Assembly (NCBI GenBank): GCA_005502925.1
Contig: SCPD01000013.1
Span: forward strand, 1-64,000
Direction of reading: 5' to 3'
DNA length: 64,000 nt
Origin: Rhizobiales bacterium Y(2018)
GTDB lineage: Bacteria; Pseudomonadota; Alphaproteobacteria; Rhizobiales; Aestuariivirgaceae
Shown here in pieces: positions 42,414-50,549 of this stretch (within the stretch, counting starts at the first letter, position 1; every line of letters starts with the position of its first letter). Under the pieces are notes generated by a model. It made no database searches. It saw only the letters and a program-made list of their open reading frames with translations, and was not told where the DNA came from. The position numbers and the translations under genes are program-made.

Positions 42414-43578
42414 TCAAGTGACGGCAGCGTTCATGACCGATGTAAGTGCAGACAATGCAGGCCCGAGACGGGCCGGCGGCAGATAGCCGAAACCCAGCCG
42501 GAATACCCGGCTGCTTTCGCCAAACCATGTTCCGGAGGCCAGCTGCAGATCGTGATGAGGCAGAACGCTCCAGAAGCGCGAGACGGCCGCGTCATCGAAT
42601 ATATCGGAGTGCAGGCGCAGACAGCACAACGCGCCGGCATTCGGCCGCACCCATTCGATGCGTTTGTGTTCGCATTGGCGCCACGCCGCCAGCTCTGCGA
42701 GTGCGCCGGCAAGCAACCGGCGCCGCGGGGCGAGCACCGCTTCCCGGTTGCGCAGGAGAGCCGTGGCGAGCGTCTCGTCGAGCACCGAGCCTGAGATCAC
42801 GATGTTCATCTTGGCGACGGTCAGGCGCGACCTCAGATCGGCGTTGGCCACCGTGAGCCAGCCTGTCCGCAGGCCCGGTGCGCCGAGCGCCTTCGAGACG
42901 GACGCGCCGGTGACGATACGCGCGTCGAGCCCGGCAAGACTGTCGGGCACGGTATCAGCACCATAGGTGGCCTCCCGATAAGTCTCGTCGATAAAGAGCA
43001 TGGCGTCCGGCGCCTGCTTTTTCATCAGGATGAGGAGCTTCTCGATTTCAGAGCGGGAGGCTTGAACGCCGCTTGGATTCTGCGGTGACGCCAGGCTGAC
43101 CAGCTTGGTTTTCGCCGACAGGCTCGCCGCGATCTGGTCCACGTCCAAACGATAGCCACTATCGAAGGAAAGCTTAATCTCGCGGATACTGGCGCCGGCA
43201 CCGGCGAGGCTGTTGCGGTTGGGCGGGAAGCAGGGCGTCACGAGCACGGCTTCGTCGCCGGGCCGGCAGACTTCAAACGCCAGGAGAAAGAGGCCGAGCG
43301 CGGTGCCTTGTGTCGTGATGATTATGATCGGCCGGCACCTTGCAGGCATCGGCGATTGCCTCGCGAAGTGCTGTCGCGCCGGCGGACGTGCCATAACCGA
43401 GCTTCAGGTCACGGAGGCTTTCGAGACCGCCCGCCAGATCGAGAAGCTCGCCGAATGTCAGGTCTTGTGATGTGCTTTCGGCCAGGTTGAATGGCCGGTT
43501 CACATCGAGGAGCGATATGATCTCGTTATACGGAAATCTCCCGCGCCATGTATGCGAGGCCGATTGAGAGACGCTCAT
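42414..43578 (-). pseudogene. class I/II aminotransferase broken by a frameshift
   Basis: Two overlapping frames make one aminotransferase of about 385 residues. The N-terminal part (43578 down to about 43325) gives PYNEIISLLDVNRPFNLAES and LKLGYGTSAGATALREAIAD up to KVPADH. The rest continues in another frame as TTQGTALGLFLLAFEVCRPG, ASPQNPSGVQAS, FIDETYREATYG and VSKALGAPGLRTGWL with the PLP lysine. One surplus base near 43318-43328 separates them. All active-site pieces are otherwise intact, so the lesion is recent or a sequencing error. Confidence 0.8.
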
Positions 43579-43589
43579 GTCATGGCTTT

Positions 43590-44399
43590 CTATAGAGCGG
43601 TGTAGCAGAAGGCGCGTTCGCTTTTGGCGATTTTACCGATACCCGGAAATTCGAGATGTGAACCGGCTACGAAGAAATTGGGTTTGGCCGCCAGACTCAG
43701 AATCCTTTGCCGAGTCTCGCGCGCCTGATCCTGATCGGTGTCATATTCCCAGGTGAGCTCCGGCCGCGCGAACTGGATCGACGGTACATGGACGATGTCT
43801 CCCCAGATCAACAGAGTTTCGCCGGCGCTCGATACCTCGAATGCGGTATGGCCGACCTCATGACCATGGGCTGCGCGCGCGGTGACGCAGGGGCTCAGCT
43901 TAAAGCCATCGCCGAGCGGCAGGCGGTGCTGCCCAAACCGGGCTAGCCGGTCGATGCTGTCGAACATCGAGATTTCCTCTTCCGGAACCAGCAGTCGGGT
44001 GAGCCCTGGAAAAGTGTCGGTTCCGTCGGCGGCCACAAGGCCGTGGACGTGGTCTGCATGCGTGTGCGTGACGGCGACGGTCGTAACCTTCTCCCGCGCC
44101 ACCCCCGCTTCGGCCAGGGCGTGTGGCAGCAAGCCCATCGTGGGTTCCCAGGCATTCGCCGCGCCGGTGTCGATCAGAATGTGCTGGCCGCGATCAATGA
44201 TGAGAAAGGCATTGACCGACAGCCGGAGCATTCCCGCGACCAGATCCACTTGTGCCGGCAGATCTGATCCAAAGGGGCGGTCACCTGCCTGCCGCAATCG
44301 GCTGGGCGGCATGTCGACATAGCCGTCGCGAAGAGCGATGACCGTGATCTCGCCAAGGGCGAACCGAGCATAGTCGGTGCCAGAATCGAGCTTTTTCAT
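43590..44399 (-). CDS. MBL-fold metallo-hydrolase
   Basis: A 269-residue metallo-beta-lactamase-fold enzyme. The zinc motif THTHADHVHG (HxHxDH) is present, with later His in AHGHEVGHT, Asp in IWGDIVH and a final GSHLEFPG. The layout resembles lactonases and related hydrolases; the substrate is unknown. The ATG at 44399 was chosen for its MKKLDSGTDYARF start. It lies 12 bases downstream of the end region of the aminotransferase start, so both may form one transcription unit. Confidence 0.85.
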   Translation of the reverse strand: MKKLDSGTDYARFALGEITVIALRDGYVDMPPSRLRQAGDRPFGSDLPAQVDLVAGMLRLSVNAFLIIDRGQHILIDTGAANAWEPTMGLLPHALAEAGVAREKVTTVAVTHTHADHVHGLVAADGTDTFPGLTRLLVPEEEISMFDSIDRLARFGQHRLPLGDGFKLSPCVTARAAHGHEVGHTAFEVSSAGETLLIWGDIVHVPSIQFARPELTWEYDTDQDQARETRQRILSLAAKPNFFVAGSHLEFPGIGKIAKSERAFCYTAL

Positions 44400-44476
44400 A
44401 CGTGTGCCTCTCGCGTTCAAGGAGATCGGCGGTTGCGTGACATCGATCGCCAAGCCGGAAATCGACGTTCGCATAG

Positions 44477-44506
44477 ATAATTCTACTATAGAAGAAATAA
44501 TTCTAC
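44477..44506. promoter_or_regulatory. direct-repeat operator candidate upstream of the MBL gene
   Basis: ATAATTCTAC occurs at 44477-44486 and again at 44497-44506, exactly 20 bases (two helical turns) apart. TTCTACTATAGAA (44481-44493) is itself a palindrome. The site is about 80 bases upstream of the MBL gene start and strongly AT-rich against its surroundings. Confidence 0.45.
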
Positions 44507-44542
44507 AAGCATCGATCCTTGTCGCGATCCGGCGATGAAGAA

Positions 44543-44842
44543 CTATCTGCAGGCTGGCTGGTAGCGTCTAATTTGGTCGAGAATCTCCTTCACGCCCTGC
44601 GAAGCACTTGACGCGTAGGCCTTACAGAAGCCTTCCACCTGGCCGCTATCCGTCACCGCAAAGGCAAGCCTTTCTGTCAGCATCGGTGCTGAGGATAGTC
44701 TGGCCATGAGGTTTTCGGCGGCGGCCGTGTTGACTGTTGCCCATTGGATGAAACTGATCATCACCTGATGGCCGGGGGCCTCGCCATGATACATCTCGAG
44801 CCAGGTTATGACCTGGTTGGTCTGGTCATATCTTTCATGCAA
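44543..44842 (-). CDS. hypothetical protein, possibly 5'-truncated
   Basis: A 99-residue frame (TTG start) with helical, protein-like sequence (QVITWLEMYHGEAPGHQVMI, NTAAAENLMARLSSAPMLTE, VKEILDQIRRYQPACR). The frame stays open upstream for 30 codons and encodes a membrane-like helix LLGFLLYNILFRPF just after a TGA at 44933-44935. Hydrophobic sequence (FALSGWLLA) also lies before that stop. It may be the remains of a membrane-anchored protein. No family is recognised. Confidence 0.45.
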   Translation of the reverse strand: MHERYDQTNQVITWLEMYHGEAPGHQVMISFIQWATVNTAAAENLMARLSSAPMLTERLAFAVTDSGQVEGFCKAYASSASQGVKEILDQIRRYQPACR

Positions 44843-45009
44843 GGCGAGAAGTTCTTCTGTGTGCCGCGCGGCCAGTGAGATTGGGTCGTCGAAGGGGCGA
44901 AACAGAATATTGTACAGAAGAAATCCTAGAAGTCAGGCGAGCAGCCAGCCTGAAAGCGCGAACACGGAAAAAGCACACGGCGAAGCGTCATGCCCAACCT
45001 TCTTGCTTG

Positions 45010-46050
45010 TTAGATGATTTCATCTTCATCGAAGAGCGGCGCCTGCGCCAGCTCACCGCCGATGCGCCCTATGCGGGCGCGCGATGTCTCGGGATCTTTC
45101 ACCCGGGCGATATGAAAAAGTGCATCGCCGCGATTGACGATCGGCAGATTGGTGCGCCCGATGATGATGCCGTTTTCAGGCGAGATGACCGGCACGGCGC
45201 GCTCGCCGAAGGGATCCGATATCTCGCCGATCGCTTCGCCCTTCACCACCTGGTCACCGGTTACCGGTCCGGCGCGCAAAAGCCCGCCTTCCGGCGCCCT
45301 GAGCCAGGCGCTCGAAGTCGAGATCGCCGGCGGCACCTTGCTGCGCGCGATATTGGTGGGGGCGATCATGCTAAGCCATTTCATCACCCGCAATATGCCG
45401 ATGACGCCGGCGCGAATGGCGATCTCATCGAAGCGCAGCGCTTCACCGCCCTCATAGAGCAGCATCTTCACGCCATGGTCGCGCGCGCATTGGCGCAGCG
45501 TGCCCTCGCGCAATTTGGAGATGAGGATGACCGGCGGACCGAATGCTTCCGCCATCTGCAGGAGATCGGGCTCGTCAGGCGCGATACGGATCTGGGGCAG
45601 GTTGGTGCGGTGCTGCGCGGCGGTGTGGAGGTCGATGCCGTAATCGCTCTTCAGCACCACCTCGCGCATGAAGAGATCGGCCACGATCGAGGCGAGCGAG
45701 CCGTGATCCGAGCCCGGGAAGGAGCGGTTGAGATCGCGCCGGTCGGGCATGTAGCGCGAATGACTGATCAGGCCGAAAGCATTGACAACCGGTACGGCCA
45801 GCAGCGTGCCGGCAAGGCCATGCAAGGTGCGATGACGGATCACCCGGCGCACGATCTCGGCCCCCAGAATCTCGTCGCCATGGACGACGGCAGAAAGGAA
45901 CAGCACCGGCCCCGCCTTCTCGCCATGGATGACATGGACGGGTAATGTCAGTGGCGTGTGATTGGAGAGCGCGCTGACCGGCAAATCGACGGTCTTGCGT
46001 TCGCCCGGATCGAGCGTCGTCGTGCCGAGGCGGAACGGCTTGGCGCTCAT
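45010..46050 (-). CDS. succinylglutamate desuccinylase/aspartoacylase-like M14 protein
   Basis: A 346-residue zinc carboxypeptidase-fold deacylase. VVHGDEILG carries the His and Glu zinc ligands (HxxE) and YGIDLHTAA the third His. NRSFPGSDHGS and RDLNRSFP match the AstE/AspA group. The C-terminal lipoyl-like beta region (PVTGDQVVKGEAIGEISDPF) is typical of the deacylase subgroup found beside RimK-like ligases. It starts five bases after the RimK stop. It may trim or process glutamyl-modified products. Confidence 0.85.
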   Translation of the reverse strand: MSAKPFRLGTTTLDPGERKTVDLPVSALSNHTPLTLPVHVIHGEKAGPVLFLSAVVHGDEILGAEIVRRVIRHRTLHGLAGTLLAVPVVNAFGLISHSRYMPDRRDLNRSFPGSDHGSLASIVADLFMREVVLKSDYGIDLHTAAQHRTNLPQIRIAPDEPDLLQMAEAFGPPVILISKLREGTLRQCARDHGVKMLLYEGGEALRFDEIAIRAGVIGILRVMKWLSMIAPTNIARSKVPPAISTSSAWLRAPEGGLLRAGPVTGDQVVKGEAIGEISDPFGERAVPVISPENGIIIGRTNLPIVNRGDALFHIARVKDPETSRARIGRIGGELAQAPLFDEDEII

Positions 46051-46054
46051 GCGC

Positions 46055-46960
46055 TCATCCCTTGCCTTTCGTCTTCGTGCGCCCGGGCCGGGCTTCCGCT
46101 TCGAGGAATTGGATGATGGCGGCGGCGACATCGACGCCGGTCGCCTTTTCGATTCCTTCGAGGCCCGGCGAGGAATTGACCTCCATCACCAGGGGCCCGC
46201 GGCTCGATTGCAGCATGTCGACGCCGCAAACATTGAGGCCCATGGAGCGCGCCGCCTTCACCGCCGCTGCTCTTTCCTGGCGCGAAATGGTGATCTTGTC
46301 GGCCTGGCCGCCGCGATGCAGGTTGGAGCGGAAGTCGCCCTTGGCGCCGGAACGCAGTATGGCGGCCACCGGCTTGCCGTCGACGACGAAGACGCGGATG
46401 TCGCGCCCTTCGGCTTCCTTGATGAATTCCTGCACCAGAATGGCGATGTCGGCGCCGTGGAACGCCTCGATGACCGACTTCGCCGAATTATGCGTCTCGC
46501 TCAGCACCACGCCGATGCCCTGCGTGCCTTCCAGGAGCTTGATGACGGCCGGTGCGCCGCCGACGATCTCGATGACGTCGTCGGTGCGGGTCGTGTCGTT
46601 GGCGAAAGCGGTGATCGGCAGACCGACGCCGTCGCGCGCCAGGATCTGCAGTGAGCGCAATTTGTCGCGCGAGCGGCCGATGGCGACGGATTCGTTGAGC
46701 GGAAAGACGCCCATCATCTCGAATTGGCGGAGCACCGCCAGGCCATAAAAGGTATGCGATGCGGCGATGCGCGGGATGACGGCGTCGAAACCTTCGAGCT
46801 TCTCGCCCATATAGCGCAGTTCCGGCTTGCGCGAGGTGATGTTCATATAGCAGCGCAGATAATCGACAGGCACGATCTCATGGCCGCGCGCTTGCGCCGT
46901 CTCGATGATGCGCTGATGCGAATAGAGTTTGGGGTTGCGGGTAAGAAGCGCGATCTTCAT
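46055..46960 (-). CDS. rimK: RimK-family ATP-grasp ligase
   Basis: A 301-residue ATP-grasp enzyme that adds glutamate residues to the C-terminus of ribosomal protein S6 in E. coli. The order is right: N-terminal [37 protein letters not shown], the [18 protein letters not shown] loop, [19 protein letters not shown], and the metal site [20 protein letters not shown] with Glu and Asn. It overlaps the upstream retropepsin-like gene by four bases. Whether S6 is the substrate here is inference. Confidence 0.93.
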   Translation of the reverse strand: MKIALLTRNPKLYSHQRIIETAQARGHEIVPVDYLRCYMNITSRKPELRYMGEKLEGFDAVIPRIAASHTFYGLAVLRQFEMMGVFPLNESVAIGRSRDKLRSLQILARDGVGLPITAFANDTTRTDDVIEIVGGAPAVIKLLEGTQGIGVVLSETHNSAKSVIEAFHGADIAILVQEFIKEAEGRDIRVFVVDGKPVAAILRSGAKGDFRSNLHRGGQADKITISRQERAAAVKAARSMGLNVCGVDMLQSSRGPLVMEVNSSPGLEGIEKATGVDVAAAIIQFLEAEARPGRTKTKGKG

Positions 46961-47436
46961 CGGGACTTGGACTTCATCTTCTTGGGACGTTTGCTTCTGA
47001 CGAAGGTGCGACTCGGATCGACCAGGAACGTGCCTTTGATCGAGTTGCGACCGATCAGCATTGCAGCACCCATATCGGCGCGTTGGGTGAGGGTGATTTC
47101 GGCATCGAGAACGTGGTCGCCGATCTCGACCTGGGTGGAGATCACGGCGCGCAGCTCGATATGGCCGTTCGAGCTCTTGATCCGGCGCAGGTCATGCAGC
47201 GGCATTTCGCATTCGATCCGTCGGTTCGATCCGCTGCGCCGCTGCAGCTTGAACCGCACTTTCATGCGTTTGCCGCGTCCTGATATCTGGATGTCGTCGG
47301 CATGCAGCGCCGCCGAGCGGGCGCCGGTATCGATCTTGGCGACGATAGGGCCGGCGTCGAGTTCGGGCAGGCGGACCGCTTCCTGCCAGCCGATCGGGAC
47401 CGGCCCATCTTGCGTATCTATGTCGTCATCCGCCAT
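46957..47436 (-). CDS. retropepsin-like RimB/ATP-dependent zinc protease family protein
   Basis: A 159-residue protein of the family (PF05618-like) adjacent to rimK in many bacteria. The aspartic-protease-like core is [19 protein letters not shown] (D-T-G triad), with a beta-barrel following and [12 protein letters not shown] as the second psi loop. The C-terminus is very basic ([11 protein letters not shown]). In Pseudomonas the equivalent RimB modulates RimK. Same operon, same direction, first gene. Confidence 0.85.
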   Translation of the reverse strand: MADDDIDTQDGPVPIGWQEAVRLPELDAGPIVAKIDTGARSAALHADDIQISGRGKRMKVRFKLQRRSGSNRRIECEMPLHDLRRIKSSNGHIELRAVISTQVEIGDHVLDAEITLTQRADMGAAMLIGRNSIKGTFLVDPSRTFVRSKRPKKMKSKSR

Positions 47437-47516
47437 GGCCTTACCGGTCTAACCGCAATGAATGGCCCGGAAAAGAGGAAATCGGCTTTGGCGTTACCGG
47501 CATTGAGGCACGGGCG

Positions 47517-47999
47517 TCAGGCGCTCTTCGCGTCCTTGTGATACGTATAGCGGAAGGTGCAGCAGGGCGCTCCTTCCATGATCGTCTGCTTGCGCTCCAG
47601 CGTGATATTGGGATCGTACCCCTCGCAGAAAGTGCCATCGCGATTGCAGGACAAAAGGTGGCCGATCTTGCCGAGCCCCATTTCCTTATAGGTTTCGGCA
47701 TAGCGGCAGCGCGTGATGTCGAAATCGAACTGCTTATCGGTCGCCTTCAGCACCTTCATTTCGAGAGCCCCGTCGGCGGTCCAGAAATCATAAAGCTTGA
47801 TGAAATCGGCCATCGAGGTTTGCCCGCCGGGCGCCCTTTTGGCGAATTCCCGGCCTTCCGCAACCGCCGCCTTGCGGATCGCCCGGTCGAGGATCTGGGC
47901 CGCTTTCTCCTCGCCGATCTCGGCCGCCATCTCGGCGAAGATCGGGCCGATGACCTGGGCCTGCAGCCGGCGTTTGGTGAGGGTGGGCAATTCGCTCAT
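47517..47999 (-). CDS. L-2-amino-thiazoline-4-carboxylic acid hydrolase-like protein
   Basis: A 160-residue protein matching the ATC-hydrolase family seen in cysteine-forming pathways. It has an N-terminal helical half (KRRLQAQVIGPIFAEMAAEI, AAQILDRAIRKAAVAEGREF) and a C-terminal half with conserved Cys residues (DITRCRYAETYKEMGLGKIG, LSCNRDGTFCEGYDPNI, GAPCCTFRY). The start at 47999 was chosen because upstream codons are antisense to the VOC gene end. It lies 13 bases after the VOC gene. Confidence 0.75.
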   Translation of the reverse strand: MSELPTLTKRRLQAQVIGPIFAEMAAEIGEEKAAQILDRAIRKAAVAEGREFAKRAPGGQTSMADFIKLYDFWTADGALEMKVLKATDKQFDFDITRCRYAETYKEMGLGKIGHLLSCNRDGTFCEGYDPNITLERKQTIMEGAPCCTFRYTYHKDAKSA

Positions 48000-48012
48000 G
48001 GGGAAAACTCCA

Positions 48013-48384
48013 TTATGAGGCGCGCGGCTCGAAGAGCTCGATGACATTGCCGGACGGGTCTTCGACCAGGATCTGCCGCCCGCCCGGACCATCGACGATG
48101 TCGTTTCGAAAATAAGCGCCATTCTCGCTGAGCTTGGCGACGGTCGCGGCGAGATCCTCGACCTCGATCACGAAGCGATTCCAGCCGCCGGCCTCGGGCA
48201 CGCGCCCATCCGGCATCGGCCGTGCGGCGGAGGCATTGGGCCCTGCGACCCAAAGCGTGAGATCGTCCCGGCCGAGAATGGCCATGTTCGGGCCGAATTG
48301 CTGCTTGAGCACGAAGCCGAGCTGATCTGTATAGAAGGCTACGGATGTTTCGACGTCCTTGACCATGTAGCGGATGGTCGCCAT
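48013..48384 (-). CDS. VOC/glyoxalase family protein
   Basis: A 123-residue protein with two beta-alpha-beta-beta-beta modules: IRYMVKDVETSVAFYTDQLG opens, FVIEVEDLAATVAKLSENGA marks the second module, and GRQILVEDPSGNVIELFEPR closes. Members include glyoxalases, dioxygenases and resistance proteins. The metal ligands are not all obvious, so the reaction is unknown. Confidence 0.82.
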   Translation of the reverse strand: MATIRYMVKDVETSVAFYTDQLGFVLKQQFGPNMAILGRDDLTLWVAGPNASAARPMPDGRVPEAGGWNRFVIEVEDLAATVAKLSENGAYFRNDIVDGPGGRQILVEDPSGNVIELFEPRAS

Positions 48385-48388
48385 GGCG

Positions 48389-49696
48389 CTATCCTTCGAT
48401 CTTGATGGTCTCCGCGATATCTATACCAAAACCGGAGAGGCCCACATAGTGGCGTGTGCTCGACGTAATGAGCCGGATCGAATGCACATTGAGATCGCGC
48501 AGGATCTGGGCGCCGAGGCCGACATCGCGCCACACCTGCTCGCGGATGGCAGCGCTGCCTGTCTTTTCGGCGCCCATCTTCTGGCCGGCGGGCACGCCCG
48601 CGGTGCCTTCGCGCAGATAGACCAGCACGCCACGCCCTTCGCGCTTGAAGATGTCATAGACCGAATTGAGCACATGCGGGGCGCCGAAAATGTCGGCGAC
48701 GATGTCCTCGCGATGCAGCCTGACGGGGATGTTCTTGCCGCCGCTGATGTCGCCATAGACGAGGGCGAGATGCTGCACGCTGTCGAAGGGTGTCGAATAA
48801 GCGATGCCGCGCACCTTGCCGATCGGCGTCGCGATATCGAACTGGTTTTCCTGGTTGACCAGTCGCTCGCGCGCCTGGCGATAGGTGATGAGATCGGCGA
48901 CCGAAATGATCTTGAGATTGTGCTCGCGCGCGAAGGCTGTGACCTGCGGCCCCCGCTTCACCGTGCCGTCGTCGTTGACGAGCTCGCAGATGACGCCCGC
49001 GGGATGGAGACCGGCAAGCCGCACCAGGTCGACGGATGCCTCGGTGTGGCCCGAGCGCATGAGCACGCCGCCCGATTTGGCGACCAGCGGGAAGATATGG
49101 CCGGGGCGTACGAAGTCGCTCGCCTGCACATTGCCATTGGCGAGCGCATGCACCGTGGCGGCACGCTCCTTGGCCGAGATGCCGGTGGTGAGGCCCTCGC
49201 GATAGTCGATCGAGACGGTGAAGGCCGTGCCCAGCGGCGCATCGTTCAGCGCCACCATTGGGTCGAGCTTGAGGCGGCGGGCATCTTCCGGCGTGATCGG
49301 CGCGCAGACGATGCCGCAGCAATAGCGGATCATGAAGGCCATCTGCTCAGACGTGATCTTGCAGGCGGCGGCGACGAGATCGCCTTCATTCTCACGGTCG
49401 TCGTCATCGACGACCACCACCATCTCGCCGCGCGCGATGGCGGCAATGGCGTCCTCGACGCGGTCGAGTTCGGAATTGGAGGCGGGCGAGGATTTTGCTG
49501 TGTCCATGGCGACGGGTCCAGAAAAGTCTTCGGGGCGAACGGCGTTATTGGTGAAGCTCGCGATCTTGAGGGCGAGGTCGAGGGAGGGGGATGCCCCCGC
49601 AATGAGCTGCGAGACGCGGCCTTGCGAGACGCCAAGAGCCTTGGCGAGGGCGGATTGCGAGGTGCTGGTCTTATCCAGCCAGTCGGTGAGCTTCAT
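48389..49696 (-). CDS. ribB: HTH-RibBX fusion: 3,4-dihydroxy-2-butanone-4-phosphate synthase with degenerate GTP cyclohydrolase II domain
   Basis: A 435-residue protein with three parts. Residues 1-58 are a Cro/YdaS-like HTH ([20 protein letters not shown]). Residues about 76-275 are RibB, with the acidic site [10 protein letters not shown] (Arg101-Asp106) and [11 protein letters not shown] intact, so ribulose 5-phosphate conversion is expected. Residues about 285-435 match GTP cyclohydrolase II, but the three zinc cysteines are replaced (Asp331, Val342, Asn344), as in proteobacterial RibBX proteins. An internal Met64 could start an HTH-less form, but no ribosome site precedes it. A dyad lies 16 bases upstream of the ATG. 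Confidence 0.9.
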   Translation of the reverse strand: MKLTDWLDKTSTSQSALAKALGVSQGRVSQLIAGASPSLDLALKIASFTNNAVRPEDFSGPVAMDTAKSSPASNSELDRVEDAIAAIARGEMVVVVDDDDRENEGDLVAAACKITSEQMAFMIRYCCGIVCAPITPEDARRLKLDPMVALNDAPLGTAFTVSIDYREGLTTGISAKERAATVHALANGNVQASDFVRPGHIFPLVAKSGGVLMRSGHTEASVDLVRLAGLHPAGVICELVNDDGTVKRGPQVTAFAREHNLKIISVADLITYRQARERLVNQENQFDIATPIGKVRGIAYSTPFDSVQHLALVYGDISGGKNIPVRLHREDIVADIFGAPHVLNSVYDIFKREGRGVLVYLREGTAGVPAGQKMGAEKTGSAAIREQVWRDVGLGAQILRDLNVHSIRLITSSTRHYVGLSGFGIDIAETIKIEG

Positions 49697-49711
49697 GCCT
49701 CGCTTTTAACA

Positions 49712-49746
49712 GAGCTAATAGTCATCGGAAAGTGAATTATTAGCTC
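49712..49746. promoter_or_regulatory. inverted repeat in the HTH-RibBX promoter
   Basis: GAGCTAATA (49712-49720) and TATTAGCTC (49738-49746) form a perfect 9-base inverted repeat with a 17-base spacer, 16 bases before the start codon. The arms are AT-rich against a GC-rich background. It is a natural target for the HTH domain of the adjacent protein. There is no room for an FMN riboswitch in this 65-base gap. Confidence 0.65.
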
Positions 49747-49762
49747 CACTAAAGAATGCCAG

Positions 49763-50479
49763 TTATGCGGGAAAAGGCTGCGCCTTCAGCCACAGGAAAA
49801 GGGGAATCCTGCTCCACCGCTGGCGAGAGGATTGCGGAACTGGCTCCTTGATCTGTGTGACCGCGAGGCCCGCTGCCGAAAGGGCCGCCATATAGGCCTC
49901 GAGCGGCTGCGACCAGCCGGCGAAATGCATCTTGAGACCGTCCCTTTCTTCCACGCCCTCGAAACGTTCGCGCCCGAAATAGCTGCCGGGCACGACGAAG
50001 GGAGCGTCCGGTTCAGGCCCGGCAAAGCTGCCGCGATCGGCGAAGGGATGCACGATCGAGATGATGAACGTGCCGGAGGGCTTGAGCACGCGGCGGATCT
50101 CCTTGGTCGCCGCCGGAACGTCCTCGACATCCATCAGCATGTTGTAAGCGACGGCAAGGTCGAAGCTCTGATCCTTGAAAGGCAGGGCTACAGCGGCCGC
50201 CACTTCATAGCGATCGGCGGAGTTCAGTTCTTTCGCGGCTTCGATGAAACGGGCGACCGGGTCGGCCGCCGTCACGTGATAGCCGAGCTCCTTGATGAGC
50301 CGCGAGACACGACCTTCACCGCAGCCGACATCGAGCGCTTCGCCGCTCCCTGTACCGACGAACTCACGGAACGCTTCGGCGTAACTCCAGAAGGCGTCGT
50401 GTCCGGGTGCGCGCGCCCAGGTGATCCACTCCTCGGCGATCTCGGCCCAATGTTTCTGGTCGGTGTCCTTGCCCGTCAT
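49763..50479 (-). CDS. class I SAM-dependent methyltransferase
   Basis: A 238-residue enzyme. SAM motif I is ALDVGCGEGRVSRL, motif II region VTAADPVARFIEAA, motif post-I VAAAVALPFKDQSFDLAVAY and RVLKPSGTFIISIVHPF. The N-terminal EEWITWARAPGHDAFWSYAE may form a lid. The substrate is unknown; it belongs to the small-molecule methyltransferase type. It is separated from the SOD gene by a terminator and ends 65 bases before ribB. Confidence 0.82.
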   Translation of the reverse strand: MTGKDTDQKHWAEIAEEWITWARAPGHDAFWSYAEAFREFVGTGSGEALDVGCGEGRVSRLIKELGYHVTAADPVARFIEAAKELNSADRYEVAAAVALPFKDQSFDLAVAYNMLMDVEDVPAATKEIRRVLKPSGTFIISIVHPFADRGSFAGPEPDAPFVVPGSYFGRERFEGVEERDGLKMHFAGWSQPLEAYMAALSAAGLAVTQIKEPVPQSSRQRWSRIPLFLWLKAQPFPA

Positions 50480-50497
50480 GGCGTACCCCTCGAGATG

Positions 50498-50524
50498 AAA
50501 AAGCCCTCCCCGGAAGGGGAGGGC
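50498..50524 (-). terminator. rho-independent terminator of the SOD gene
   Basis: On the minus strand GCCCTCCCC and GGGGAGGGC form a 9-base stem with a four-base loop (50503-50524), followed by TTTTT (50502-50498). It lies 26 bases after the SOD stop. Confidence 0.85.
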
Positions 50525-50549
50525 CGATCAGGTCAGAGAATGTGGAAGC

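Noticed and set aside
44875-45945. 356-codon rightward frame over the desuccinylase-like gene
   Set aside because: His/Arg/Asp-rich antisense sequence; the leftward frame carries the M14 zinc motifs.
48374-49735. 453-codon rightward frame opposite ribB
   Set aside because: Antisense to a gene with intact RibB motifs; no motifs of its own.
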